Shown here piece by piece: positions 10,389 through 21,089 of a stretch of DNA of 64,000 nt (within the stretch, counting starts at the first letter, position 1; every line of letters starts with the position of its first letter). A model generated the notes under the pieces. The model was not told the DNA's origin and did no database searches. It saw only the letters and a program-made list of their open reading frames with translations. A program made the translations under genes and the position numbers. The DNA comes from an uncultured Pseudomonadota bacterium (lineage in GTDB: Bacteria; Pseudomonadota; Gammaproteobacteria; Steroidobacterales; Steroidobacteraceae), in the NCBI GenBank assembly GCA_903927005.1, contig CAIYLH010000069.1, positions 1-64,000 on the forward strand. The letters run 5' to 3'.

Positions 10389-11408
10389 TCAGTGTCTGTT
10401 CGGTCGCGCCGACGAGGAAAAGCCAGCTTCGCCGGCGCGGGCCGTGCTGCCGTCGACCCACTTCAGCAACGTTCCCGGCGGCCGCTGTAATTGCACTGTC
10501 TGGCAGGCCTCAAGACACTTGCCACATTGTGTGCACGCGAACATGTGTCGCTTCAGCGCGCGCGGTCTCAGGCGCATCGGGCAGGCAGCTTCACAGGCGA
10601 AGGCCCGAGCCGGCAGGCAGTCCGCGCAGGCCGAGGCACGCTGCCTGGAGAAGCCGACGACCATCGCCCTGGGATTTGCGATCCACGCCAGACTCTGGAA
10701 CATTCCCACTGCGCAGGCATACCGGCAAAACAGATGTCGGCCAAACAAGAACTCCAGTGACAACACCGTTGTGGCGACGCCAACGAACAGCGCTTCGGGG
10801 CGTCTGAGGGTGCCATGCCACAGATGTCCGTAGACCGTGGCCGGTGGTAGCAGGTACGACAGCAGCACGACGGCCCAGACGAACGCGAAGCTGATCGTCA
10901 GCAGTAACAGCACCAGCCACCAGCGGGCGTCGTGACCGTGCAACGGTGCGCCGCCGACGCCCTCGACGGGCTTGTCCCAGAGACTGACGCGGCCACAGGC
11001 GCGCAGCATCAACTCATTCAGCGTCTCGACAACCGAAAAATGTGGGCAGAGCCAGCCACAGTAGAGTCGCCCCCACCGCCATGCGACGCTTAGCACCACG
11101 CCCGCTAGGGCGAGTAACGGCAGGAACAGCCGTAGCACGACCTGCAGCGCGGCCTGGCCGGCACTGAGTCGTCCTGCGATGAACTCATCCAGCCCCAGGC
11201 GCCACGGGAAGGTAAGGATCCACGCATGGCCTGTCGTGAGGTCATAGCGAAAGAGGTCAAACCACGGGGCTACGGCAAACAGCACGAAGAACGCGCCCTG
11301 CCACAGTCGCCGTCGGCGCTGGGTGCCGTTGCGCACCACTGATCCCGTGGTGAGCTGAGCTGATGGACAGGGCGCTGCGGGGAGGGCCTTGCTCGCACAC
11401 GCACTCAC
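10389..11408 (-). CDS. Membrane polyferredoxin (CcoG/NapH/NosR-like) inside the nor operon
   Basis: 339 aa starting with GTG at 11408, overlapping the previous stop as GTGA. Four or five membrane helices are interleaved with cysteine motifs: 'YCGWLCPH' in the first loop and 'CRYACAVGMFQS' after the last helix. Two C-terminal [4Fe-4S] sets follow: C-x2-C-x8-C-x3-CP (CADCLPARAFACEAACP) and C-x2-C-x2-C-x3-C (CTQCGKCLEAC). This is the layout of the CcoG/NapH/NosR membrane ferredoxins. CcoG is known as a cupric reductase for cbb3-oxidase assembly. A comparable role in delivering reduced metal or electrons to NorB is inference from its position between norQ and norD. Confidence 0.85.
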   Translation of the reverse strand: MSACASKALPAAPCPSAQLTTGSVVRNGTQRRRRLWQGAFFVLFAVAPWFDLFRYDLTTGHAWILTFPWRLGLDEFIAGRLSAGQAALQVVLRLFLPLLALAGVVLSVAWRWGRLYCGWLCPHFSVVETLNELMLRACGRVSLWDKPVEGVGGAPLHGHDARWWLVLLLLTISFAFVWAVVLLSYLLPPATVYGHLWHGTLRRPEALFVGVATTVLSLEFLFGRHLFCRYACAVGMFQSLAWIANPRAMVVGFSRQRASACADCLPARAFACEAACPMRLRPRALKRHMFACTQCGKCLEACQTVQLQRPPGTLLKWVDGSTARAGEAGFSSSARPNRH

Positions 11409-11797
11409 GGGACCAGCCTTGGCCCGATTACCGGATAACGGAAGTTCTGGCCAGCGAGCGCCCGGGCGAGTCCCGCGACACCGAGCAGCAGCAGCGTCGA
11501 ATGGATGCAGGTGAAGTAGAGAATCGCTGCGACCCAGGCCGCGGTGCTGCCGTGTATCTGCCCCAAAAGTACAATGACCGCGGCGGTCACCAGCACTATC
11601 AGCATTCCGCCGTACAGGCTGACCCAGAACGTCTGCCGCAGGTGGTTTCGGCCAAGCACTCCGCTGCTGCCGGCGTGCCGGAACCAGAGCACCGCAAGGA
11701 TCGCAAACGCGACGCCGGGAAGCAGCGTGAGGTTTGCAAGGTAGAGGCTCTGCGCAACTACCGCGAGCGTCCTGTCTTGAGCGTCAATGTCGTCCAC
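11405..11797 (-). CDS. Small tetra-helical membrane protein of the nor operon
   Basis: 130 aa, almost entirely hydrophobic, with four predicted membrane helices and the C-terminal sequence 'NFRYPVIGPRLVP'. That ending recalls DUF4870/Tic20-like small membrane proteins, but I cannot assign a family with certainty. It starts 7 nt after norQ and overlaps the polyferredoxin start by 4 nt, so it belongs to the nor transcript. It may be a partner or membrane chaperone of the polyferredoxin or of the NorCB complex. No catalytic residues are visible. Confidence 0.75.
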   Translation of the reverse strand: MDDIDAQDRTLAVVAQSLYLANLTLLPGVAFAILAVLWFRHAGSSGVLGRNHLRQTFWVSLYGGMLIVLVTAAVIVLLGQIHGSTAAWVAAILYFTCIHSTLLLLGVAGLARALAGQNFRYPVIGPRLVP

Positions 11798-11804
11798 GAT
11801 TGCG

Positions 11805-12596
11805 CTAGTGCCCGAATGTGGCGTGGATGATTTCCATCAGTGCCGTGGTCGTCTCCAGGTCGTCCGTCAGGCTCTCGACGATGCAGCTCCTGCATGCGGA
11901 GACCGGATCCATTCCGTCGTTTATCAGCTTGGCGGCGTACACCAGCAGTCGGGTGCTGGCGGCTTCCTCTAGATCCTGGCCCTTCAGGCTGCGGTAGGAG
12001 TGGCCAATTGCGACCAGTTGCCGGGCGAGGTTGGCGTCGGCGCCGGCCTCGTTGCGCAGAATAGACTCCTCAAGCGCGGCATTCGGAAAGTCAAAACGCA
12101 ACGAAACGAAGCGCTGGCGCGTCGAGGGTTTGAGTCCCTTCAGCAAATTCTGGTAACCGGGGTTGTAGGACACCACCAGCATGAAGGAGGGTGGGCAGTA
12201 GACGGTTTCGCCGGTGCGCTCGATCAGCAGTATGCGGCGGTCATCGGCCAGAGGGTGCAGCACGACCGTGGTGTCTTTGCGCGCCTCGACGATCTCGTCG
12301 AGGTAGCAGATGCCACCCTCCCGAACGGCGCGGGTCAGTGGTCCGTCGCACCACCAGGTCGCGCCGTCCCGAATCAGGTGCCGACCGACCAGGTCAGCGG
12401 CGGTCAAATCATCATGGCAGGCGACGGTATGCAGCGGCAGTTTTAGCCGGGCTGCCATGTGCGCCACAAATCTCGTCTTGCCGCAACCCGTTGGGCCCTT
12501 GATCAGCAACGGCAGCCGGTTCTTCCAGGCGTGCTCGAACAGTTGGATCTCGTCGGCTGTCGGCGCGTAGTAGGGCGCGGCCACCTGCATGTCCAT
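11805..12596 (-). CDS. norQ: MoxR-type AAA ATPase NorQ
   Basis: 263 aa with Walker A 'GPTGCGKT' at residues 34-41 and Walker B 'ICYLDEI' near residue 95. The sensor region 'VVSYNPGYQ' and 'KPSTRQRFVSLRFDFP' are typical of the NorQ/CbbQ branch. With the VWA protein NorD it forms the chaperone pair needed to activate NO reductase. Start ATG at 12596 has AGGTGG just upstream; a second in-frame ATG 6 nt later is equally well placed. It follows norB after a 123-nt gap that contains a strong hairpin. Confidence 0.92.
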   Translation of the reverse strand: MDMQVAAPYYAPTADEIQLFEHAWKNRLPLLIKGPTGCGKTRFVAHMAARLKLPLHTVACHDDLTAADLVGRHLIRDGATWWCDGPLTRAVREGGICYLDEIVEARKDTTVVLHPLADDRRILLIERTGETVYCPPSFMLVVSYNPGYQNLLKGLKPSTRQRFVSLRFDFPNAALEESILRNEAGADANLARQLVAIGHSYRSLKGQDLEEAASTRLLVYAAKLINDGMDPVSACRSCIVESLTDDLETTTALMEIIHATFGH

Positions 12597-12630
12597 CTTC
12601 CACCTGCACTCGCCCGGGTCTGCCCGGACA

Positions 12631-12657
12631 GCAGGGACCGGCGTCTGCCGGCCCTGC
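12631..12657 (-). other. Stable hairpin between norB and norQ
   Basis: GCAGGG-A-CCGGC (12631-12642) and GCCGGCCCTGC (12647-12657) form an 11-bp stem with one bulged base and a 4-nt loop. It sits 62 nt past the norB stop. No U-tract follows, so it probably separates norCB from the accessory genes by partial termination, processing or 3' stabilisation. That role is inference. Confidence 0.5.
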
Positions 12658-12719
12658 GATCGTCGTTAATCCTTCCTGGCGCCGTGCGCGTGTCGCGCTC
12701 GCCGCGTCAGGGACTCCGC

Positions 12720-14584
<1,865 letters not shown>

Positions 14585-14658
14585 CGACCGCTCCCCGAAA
14601 CTGGATGCAACTGCAAGCGCAGCGGGGGTCAGGTTGATGGGACGGACGTCCGGTCGCC

Positions 14659-14672
14659 TTGACCCCGGTCAA
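14659..14672. promoter_or_regulatory. FNR/NNR/DNR-type operator upstream of norC
   Basis: TTGAC-CCCG-GTCAA is a perfect palindrome with the spacing of CRP/FNR-family sites (TTGAY-N4-RTCAA). Its near edge is 74 nt upstream of the norC ATG. This is the family of sites used by NO-responsive NnrR/DNR regulators to switch on nor operons. It could also influence the divergent amidase, about 190 nt away on the other side. Confidence 0.75.
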
Positions 14673-14860
14673 GCGCGAAGCGACCCTGCATAGGTATTTT
14701 CTGAAGTTCGACAGGATCCGGCGGGCGTCTCGCGGCATAGTTTTTAGCCAATTTCCGCGTTGTGGGCCTCGATGAGCCGACTGGAATTGGCCTGACCGTA
14801 TATCTGTGATTCGCGCCACAATGCAGTGATGTCGGGGCCAGGCTGGATCAGGGAGACGCA

Positions 14861-16309
14861 GTGAGCAAGCATCCGTACGATGACCTAGGGGCCGTCGAGA
14901 CTGCCGCCCTCGTTCAGATGGGTGCTGCGGAGCCGGTCGATGTGATCCAGAGCGCTCTTGAGCGCATCGCGGTCGTTGATCAGGCGCTGGGAGCGATCGT
15001 CGGGCTCGATGCAGAGGGAGCCCTGGCGCAGGCTGCCAGCGTGCGTCGCGACCTGCCTCTGGCTGGCGTGCCAATTTTGATCAAGGACGTCAATCTTGAC
15101 GTTGCGGGCTTCCCAACCCGCTATGGCTCGCGTTTCTTCGATGGTGCTCCCATCGCCACGTCTGACAGTGAGTTTGTCCGGCGGTTGCGGGCCGCGGGCA
15201 TGATAATTCTCGGCAAAACGAAGACGCCGGAATTCGCGGGTGACTTTGTCACCGAACCGGCCGTCCTCGGTCCGGCTCGCAATCCGTGGAACGTCGGCCG
15301 CGCAACGGGTGGCTCGAGCGGCGGCTCGGCCGCTGCCGTCGCAAGCTTCATGGTGCCGGTAGCGCACGGTACTGACTGTGGGGGTTCGATCCGGGTGCCT
15401 GCGGCCTGCTGTGGCGTCGTTGGTCTAAAGCCAACGCGCGGTCGGACGCCATCCGGGCCCGGAGCGGGTGAGCGGGTCGGTGGACTCAACACCGACGGCG
15501 TATTGACCCGTACTGTCCGCGATACCGCCGCTCTACTGGAGGCTGTTGCCGGCCCGGAAGCAGGTGCGCCGTACCAAACGCTGCCACCTGCCGGCGGTTG
15601 GATGAAGGCCCTGCTGCCGCTCACCCGCAGGCTAAAGATCGGAGTCGTTACGTGCCGGCAGGATGGCAGTGAGATCGACCCGGAAATCGTGCGGGCAGTC
15701 GACGATACGGCGGCCCTGCTCCATGGCTTCGGGCATGTGGTCATTCCATTCCAGTGGCCGGATGTCGCTGAAGCGGGAGATGCTGCAGTTGTCTTCTGGC
15801 ACGGTGAAATCGCTGAAGCTATCGAGGCCCGGCGCTTTGTCCTTGGGCGCGACCCGGCTGCAAACGAGATTGAGCCACTGAGCCGGCACGCCTGGAATCA
15901 AACGAGGCAACGCTCCGTACTCGACTACGTCAATGCCAAAGCTGCCCTGAACCGAGTCACTCGTCGCGTCGAGTCCGCGTTCGAACCCATCGACGTGCTT
16001 CTGCTGCCGACGACGGGGGAAATGCCCCCCCCGATCGGCGGTTTCGGAATGGGGCCTGGGGGATTCGACTATGACCTATGGACGAGCGCTGCGTATCGAT
16101 TCGGGGCGTTTACCGAGCTCTTCAACGTAACCGGTCAGCCGGCGATTTCGATACCCGCGCGACTCTCGCCAGACCTTCTGCCAATTGGTGTTCAGCTCGT
16201 GGCCAGGTTTGGCGAAGACGCGCTGTTACTGAGCCTAGCGCAGAGCTTGGAGAAGGAAATTCGCTGGTACGACTGGCGGCCGCCAAATCACCGTAGCCGT
16301 ATTGCATGA
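14861..16309 (+). CDS. Amidase signature family hydrolase
   Basis: 482 aa with the complete Ser-cisSer-Lys machinery: Lys75 in 'PILIKDV', 'GGSSGGS' with cis-Ser152, and 'TDCGGSIRVPAA' with nucleophile Ser176. No signal peptide, so probably cytosolic. The start is GTG at 14861 with AGGGAGA 6 nt upstream. Relatives hydrolyse aliphatic or aryl amides, or act as GatA. The absence of gatC/gatB neighbours argues against GatA, and the substrate is not predictable. Transcribed away from the nor operon. Confidence 0.9.
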   Translation: MSKHPYDDLGAVETAALVQMGAAEPVDVIQSALERIAVVDQALGAIVGLDAEGALAQAASVRRDLPLAGVPILIKDVNLDVAGFPTRYGSRFFDGAPIATSDSEFVRRLRAAGMIILGKTKTPEFAGDFVTEPAVLGPARNPWNVGRATGGSSGGSAAAVASFMVPVAHGTDCGGSIRVPAACCGVVGLKPTRGRTPSGPGAGERVGGLNTDGVLTRTVRDTAALLEAVAGPEAGAPYQTLPPAGGWMKALLPLTRRLKIGVVTCRQDGSEIDPEIVRAVDDTAALLHGFGHVVIPFQWPDVAEAGDAAVVFWHGEIAEAIEARRFVLGRDPAANEIEPLSRHAWNQTRQRSVLDYVNAKAALNRVTRRVESAFEPIDVLLLPTTGEMPPPIGGFGMGPGGFDYDLWTSAAYRFGAFTELFNVTGQPAISIPARLSPDLLPIGVQLVARFGEDALLLSLAQSLEKEIRWYDWRPPNHRSRIA

Positions 16310-16514
16310 TAGGTGGAATGGTTGGCTAGATTGCCGGCTACTCGCTGCAGGTAGGCTTTCCTGGAGTGTTGGTATAAGGCAAAAATCTTGTGTTGCCGCC
16401 CTATCCAATAAGGGCGACGTGGGTATTGAGTGGCGCGTGCCAAGAAGAGCGGCGAGTAATATGCGGCAGTAGCAGCGGCGAGCACGGCCCGCGTCTCGGG
16501 AATTAGGACTCTCG

Positions 16515-16883
16515 TTAGGTTGTGCTCGCAGCCAGGATCTCTGCCCACTCTTCATCGGTGAATACTCGCGAGCGTGTATGGAAAGCCACTCCTTCCGGGC
16601 CTTCCAGAGAAAATGTTCCTCCTGTGCCCTCGATGACGTCGATGATGAGCTGGGTGTGCTTCCAGTACTCGTACTGCGAGCGCCCAATATAAAATGGACT
16701 GTTGCCGATGTCTCCCAGGTAGACGTCGCCCGCGCCCATGGTGATTTCCCCAGGGAGGTAACAGTTAGCCGCGCTGTTGTCGCAGCAGCCGCCCGATTGG
16801 TGGAAGAACACCGGGCCGTGCTTCTGTCTGAGCACCTCGATCAACCTCAGAGCGGCCTCCGTCGCGATCACCTTCTCTACCAT
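16515..16883 (-). CDS. DUF779 family protein (aldehyde dehydrogenase companion)
   Basis: 122 aa small cytosolic protein with the Cys-rich family motif 'FHQSGGCCDNSAANCY' near residue 27 and 'DVYLGDIGNSPFYIGRSQYEYW' in the middle. DUF779 genes very often follow NAD-dependent acetaldehyde-type dehydrogenases, as here; their biochemical role is unsettled. AAAGGGA precedes the ATG at 16883. A strong hairpin lies in the 80-nt gap after the dehydrogenase gene. Confidence 0.88.
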   Translation of the reverse strand: MVEKVIATEAALRLIEVLRQKHGPVFFHQSGGCCDNSAANCYLPGEITMGAGDVYLGDIGNSPFYIGRSQYEYWKHTQLIIDVIEGTGGTFSLEGPEGVAFHTRSRVFTDEEWAEILAASTT

Positions 16884-16900
16884 GCGTGTCCCTTTGAAAT

Positions 16901-16926
16901 AGGGGAGGCGCCGCTTCGCCTCCCCT
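16901..16926 (-). other. Perfect 10-bp intercistronic hairpin
   Basis: AGGGGAGGCG (16901-16910) and CGCCTCCCCT (16917-16926) pair perfectly around a 6-nt loop between the aldehyde dehydrogenase stop and the DUF779 ribosome-binding site. There is no U-run after it. It probably protects the upstream mRNA or tunes DUF779 expression. Confidence 0.5.
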
Positions 16927-16963
16927 GACGCTGTTGCCCGTGACGCCGGCGCTTTCGCTTGCG

Positions 16964-18484
16964 CTAGAAGAAGCCGAGCTTCTTCGGGCTGTAGCTGACG
17001 AGCAGGTTCTTGGTCTGCTGGTAGTGATCGAGCATCACCTTATGAGTCTCGCGGCCAATGCCAGACTCCTTGTAGCCGCCGAACGCCGCGTGCGCGGGGT
17101 AGGCGTGGTAGCAGTTAGTCCAGACGCGACCCGCCTTGATCGCGCGCCCCATGCGATAGCAGGTGCTGCCGTCGCGCGACCACACGCCGGCGCCCAGGCC
17201 GTATAGCGTGTCATTGGCAATTTCCAGCGCTTCGGCCTCGGTCTTGAATGTCGTGATGGCGAGCACGGGGCCAAAGATTTCCTCCTGAAAGATGCGCATC
17301 TTGTTATGGCCCTTGAACAGGGTCGGCTGCACGTAATATCCCCCGGCCAGAGATCCCGGCAGGTGCGTCTGGGCGCCACCCGCGAGCAGCTCGGCTCCCT
17401 CTTGCTTGCCCAGATCGAGGTAGGTGAGGATCTTGGTTAACTGCTCCTTGGAGGCCTGCGCGCCCAGCATGGTCGACAGGTCGAGCGGATTGCCTTGCTT
17501 GATTGCTGCGACCCGGGTGAGTACCCGCTCTATGAACTTCTCGTAGATGGACTCATGGATCAGCGCGCGTGACGGACAGGTGCAGACTTCACCTTGGTTG
17601 AACGCGAACAGCACCAGGCCTTCGATGGCTTTGTCGAAGAAATCATCGTCGGCAGCCGCCACGTCCGCGAAGAAGATGTTAGGCGACTTGCCGCCGAGCT
17701 CGAGGGTCGCGGGGATCAAGTTGTTCGCCGCAGCCTGAGCGATCAGTCGGCCGGTACTCGTGGAGCCGGTGAACGCGATCTTGGCGATACGCTTGCTGGT
17801 TGCCAGAGGAAGACCGGCTTCGCGTCCGTAGCCGTTGACGATGTTCAGCACGCCCGGCGGCAGCAGGTCCGCGATGAGCTCAGCAAAGATCAGCACGCTG
17901 ATCGGGGTCTGCTCGGCGGGCTTCAGGACGACGCAGTTGCCCGCGCCCAGTGCAGGCGCGATTTTCCACGCAGCCATTAGGATCGGAAAGTTCCACGGGA
18001 TGATCTGGCCGACGACGCCCAGTGGCTCGTGGAAGTGATACGCGACGGTGGTCTCGTCGATGTCGCTCAACGAGCCTTCCTGCGCCCGCACGCAGCCGGC
18101 GAAGTAGCGGAACTGGTCAACGGTGAGGGGAATGTCTGCAGCCAGTGTCTCGCGGATCGGCTTGCCGTTGTCGATGGTCTCGGCGTACGCGAGCAACTCG
18201 AGGTTCTGCTCGACCCGGTCGGCGATCTTTAAGAGGATATTCGAGCGTTCTGCAGCCGGGGTTCGTCCCCATGCGGGAGCGGCAGCATGAGCTGCGTCCA
18301 GCGCCAACTCTATATCTTCGGCCGTTGAGCGGGCGGCCTTGGTGTAGGGCTTGCCGGAGATGGGTGTAATGACATCGAAATAGGCGCCTTTGACGGGAGC
18401 GACCCATTTTCCGCCGATGAAGTTGTCGTATTTCGCCTTGTAGTCGACCTTGGCTCCGGCGGCGCCCGGCTCAGCGTAAATCAT
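16964..18484 (-). CDS. NAD-dependent aldehyde dehydrogenase (ExaC/AcoD/AldB type)
   Basis: 506 aa, full-length ALDH superfamily member oxidising short-chain aldehydes, probably acetaldehyde, to acids. Visible landmarks are '[17 protein letters not shown]', the cofactor motif 'FTGSTSTGR', the catalytic Glu in 'LELGGKSPN' and the catalytic Cys in '[12 protein letters not shown]'. The 'EVCTCPSR' variant and the adjacent DUF779 gene point to the ExaC/AcoD branch linked to ethanol or acetoin oxidation. AAGGAG precedes the ATG at 18484. No alcohol dehydrogenase is next to it in this window. Confidence 0.92.
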   Translation of the reverse strand: MIYAEPGAAGAKVDYKAKYDNFIGGKWVAPVKGAYFDVITPISGKPYTKAARSTAEDIELALDAAHAAAPAWGRTPAAERSNILLKIADRVEQNLELLAYAETIDNGKPIRETLAADIPLTVDQFRYFAGCVRAQEGSLSDIDETTVAYHFHEPLGVVGQIIPWNFPILMAAWKIAPALGAGNCVVLKPAEQTPISVLIFAELIADLLPPGVLNIVNGYGREAGLPLATSKRIAKIAFTGSTSTGRLIAQAAANNLIPATLELGGKSPNIFFADVAAADDDFFDKAIEGLVLFAFNQGEVCTCPSRALIHESIYEKFIERVLTRVAAIKQGNPLDLSTMLGAQASKEQLTKILTYLDLGKQEGAELLAGGAQTHLPGSLAGGYYVQPTLFKGHNKMRIFQEEIFGPVLAITTFKTEAEALEIANDTLYGLGAGVWSRDGSTCYRMGRAIKAGRVWTNCYHAYPAHAAFGGYKESGIGRETHKVMLDHYQQTKNLLVSYSPKKLGFF

Positions 18485-18874
18485 GTTCGCTCCTTGAGAT
18501 TATTCAGACTCGCCTGTCGCAGCGGCCCAGCTGTTCGCGGCTGTGCGCTACGACCTCTAAAAAGAGCGCCAAATATAAAAGTCACGCTTCGAGAATGTCT
18601 ATGCGTATTTCTTTCTCGTAATGCACCTGCGGCGCTTAAAGCCTGGCGCCAGCAGCCACCTGTTTATGACGCACCGGGACGAGAAAGCCAACGCTTCAAT
18701 CGGGTTGCGCAGTGCCTCCCAAGAGTAGAATTTGCTGCAGCGCAGCGAGCGCCCGTCGATCCGCAAACGGGACGAGGGCGCGATCAAGAACCGGCGTAGG
18801 GCGGTTGCTTTGACTCCAGCGTTCATCGCGCTGCTTTCGGGCCTCGCCGCCGTCGGCCAAGAGGCGGCAGCGAC
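18485..18874. other. Gene-free stretch between divergent genes
   Basis: About 390 bp between the aldehyde dehydrogenase and the TPR-sulfotransferase, which are transcribed divergently. Small open frames here show no family signature and no convincing ribosome-binding site. An AT-richer patch around 18556-18590 may hold the dehydrogenase promoter. I see no tRNA, repeat or terminator. Confidence 0.5.
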
Positions 18875-20959
18875 ATGCTAAGATTTGGCGGTTTTGTAAT
18901 GGATCTGGATGCGTCCACTATCCACCCAGCGTCGAAGCCTTGGCGTATGGAAGCCATGAACGCACCCAATCCCGGTCCTTCTCTAGAGCAGCGATTGCGC
19001 GCGGCACACGCAGCGCTGCGCGCTGGCCGTGCGGCGACTGCAGAGCGCTGGTTGCGGGCGCTCGTCCACGAGTATCCCGGGGACGTAAATAGTCGCTGGT
19101 TGCTGGGTGCGGCCCTCATCGATCAGCACAAGACGCCGGAGGCTCTGGCAACCCTCGGGGCCGTCGTGCATGACGCGGCTGACTTCGCTGAGGCGCGCGT
19201 CGATCTTGCGCGTGCCTGTCGTTGCGCCGGACGCCTGACCGAGGCCCGTGAACACGTCCGCCACGTGCTCGAGCGGCACCCTCGGCACGGACACGCATGG
19301 CTCGCCTATGGCGACGTACTCGTTGATCTGGAGCAGTACGACGATGCTCGGACGGCATTTGAGCGTGCACGGGAGTGTGAGCCGGACCGATCGCGCATTG
19401 AGGCGGCCACCGCGGCGCTGCTCGCTGACAATCGCCGGGCCGCCGAGGCACTGTTCCGGGAGGTGTTGCAGGCCGATCCCGCGCACGTATCCGCGCTGTG
19501 CGGCCTGGCTGCGCTTTCGCTTGCGGCGGACGTGCCGGCTGACGCCGAGCGCTTGCTGCGGCATGCGCTGCGCCAGTCTGCCCATGTTCCGCTAGCGTGG
19601 CGCGGGCTCGGCCCGGTGCTGCTGATGCTTGGGAGGCTGCAGGAGGCTGAGGAGGCGGCAGGCTACTTGCGGAAGATAGAGCCGGAGAATCCACAGAGCT
19701 GGATAGTAACGGCGGCGGCCGCGGCACGTCTGATGCGCCAGGAGGATGCACTTGCCGCTTACGAGCGGGCGGTCCTGCTCAAGCCCGGCGAGGTGCAACT
19801 ACACACGTCGATCGGTCACGTGCTCAAGACGCTTGGGCGACGCGTTGAAAGCGAGGCCGCGTACAAGGCGGCGCTGGGGGTCGAGGCGGGTAACGCGGAG
19901 GCTTACTGGAGTCTGGCGGACCTCAAGAACTATAGCTTCAGTGACACCGAGATGGCGACGATGCAAGCGCTACTCGGCGACGAAGAGCGCAAGACCGCGG
20001 GCGACGCACAGTTGCATTTTGCGCTAGGCAAGGCTTTTGAGCAGCGGGCGCAGTATTCGGAATCCTTCAGTCATTACGCGCGGGGGAACTCACGACGACG
20101 AGCTGATGCGCCTTTCAATATCGAGGCCTTCGAGCGACGTAGTGCGCAGATTCAATCGTTCTTCGACGGGACGTTTTTTGCCGGGAACCTCGAGGGTGGG
20201 CACTCGAGCGCTGCGCCTATCTTCATTGTCGGGCTTCCGCGATCGGGCTCTACGCTGATTGAGCAGATCCTCGCGAGCCACTCCCGGGTGGAGGGCACGA
20301 TGGAATTACCCAATATCCTCAATATCGTCCGCGACCTTGAGGACCTTGTTCCAGGCCGGGATGGCTACCCGGGGAGTCTCGGTACGCTGCCACCGGAGCG
20401 CGTCGCTGCACTGGGTGGTCGATATTTGGCGGAGACGGCGCCATTGCGCCACGGCCGCGCACATTTCACTGACAAGCTGCCGAACAACTTCAGTCACATC
20501 GGGCTCATTCACTCAATTCTGCCCAATGCGGTCGTGATCGACGCGCGACGTCATCCGATGGATTGCTGCTTCAGCACATTCAAGCAGCATTTCGCCGAAG
20601 GCCAAACCTTCAGCTACGACCTGGACGACCTAGGCCGGTACTACCGTTGTTACCTGTCGTTGATGGATCACTGGGACGCTGTGCTGCCGGGGAAGGTACT
20701 GCACGTTCAGTACGAGCAGTTGGTTGCGGATCCTGAAACCCACATCCGGCGGTTGCTTGGGCACTGCGGACTCGAGTTTGAGGCTGCCTGCCTCGCGTTC
20801 CACGAGACCCGGCGGTCGGTACGGACCGCCAGTGCCGAGCAGGTACGGCAGCCTATCTATACCTCGAGCATCGGCTACTGGCGCCACTTTGAGGCTGAGC
20901 TTGAGCCGTTGCGCGCCTCCCTGGGCGATGCACTTGACCGGTTCCGGTCATTCGAGTAG
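18875..20959 (+). CDS. TPR-sulfotransferase fusion protein
   Basis: 694 aa. Residues about 40-400 form tandem TPR-like helical repeats ('AEALFREVLQADPAHVSALCGLA' style). Residues about 445-690 form a sulfotransferase domain with the 5'-phosphosulfate loop 'VGLPRSGSTLIEQIL' and the 3'-phosphate region 'VIDARRHPMDCCFSTFKQHF'. The protein should transfer sulfate from PAPS; the acceptor is unknown. The start is uncertain: in-frame ATGs at 18899, 18947 and 18956 are alternatives, and 18956 (preceded by GGAA) fits the first TPR helix best. TPR-sulfotransferases beside TonB receptors, as here, recur in gammaproteobacteria and sphingomonads. Confidence 0.88.
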   Translation: MLRFGGFVMDLDASTIHPASKPWRMEAMNAPNPGPSLEQRLRAAHAALRAGRAATAERWLRALVHEYPGDVNSRWLLGAALIDQHKTPEALATLGAVVHDAADFAEARVDLARACRCAGRLTEAREHVRHVLERHPRHGHAWLAYGDVLVDLEQYDDARTAFERARECEPDRSRIEAATAALLADNRRAAEALFREVLQADPAHVSALCGLAALSLAADVPADAERLLRHALRQSAHVPLAWRGLGPVLLMLGRLQEAEEAAGYLRKIEPENPQSWIVTAAAAARLMRQEDALAAYERAVLLKPGEVQLHTSIGHVLKTLGRRVESEAAYKAALGVEAGNAEAYWSLADLKNYSFSDTEMATMQALLGDEERKTAGDAQLHFALGKAFEQRAQYSESFSHYARGNSRRRADAPFNIEAFERRSAQIQSFFDGTFFAGNLEGGHSSAAPIFIVGLPRSGSTLIEQILASHSRVEGTMELPNILNIVRDLEDLVPGRDGYPGSLGTLPPERVAALGGRYLAETAPLRHGRAHFTDKLPNNFSHIGLIHSILPNAVVIDARRHPMDCCFSTFKQHFAEGQTFSYDLDDLGRYYRCYLSLMDHWDAVLPGKVLHVQYEQLVADPETHIRRLLGHCGLEFEAACLAFHETRRSVRTASAEQVRQPIYTSSIGYWRHFEAELEPLRASLGDALDRFRSFE

Positions 20960-21089
20960 CAAAATGAGTGCAGTGCGGCAAAACCGCGCGCGGCTAGAGA
21001 TTGACGGCAGCTACTGGCTCCGGAGATGATCGAGCAGATACCTGACCCCGTTATGGGTGGTCGCCAAATAATAAGAGATGGGGAATCCG

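Noticed and set aside
16397-16416. Hairpin CGCCCT/AGGGCG between the convergent amidase and DUF779 genes as a terminator
   Set aside because: Only a 6-bp stem with an 8-nt loop and no T-run on either strand.
18494-18799. Small ORFs in the 18.5-18.9 kb gap
   Set aside because: No start signals, no motifs, and they overlap each other on both strands.
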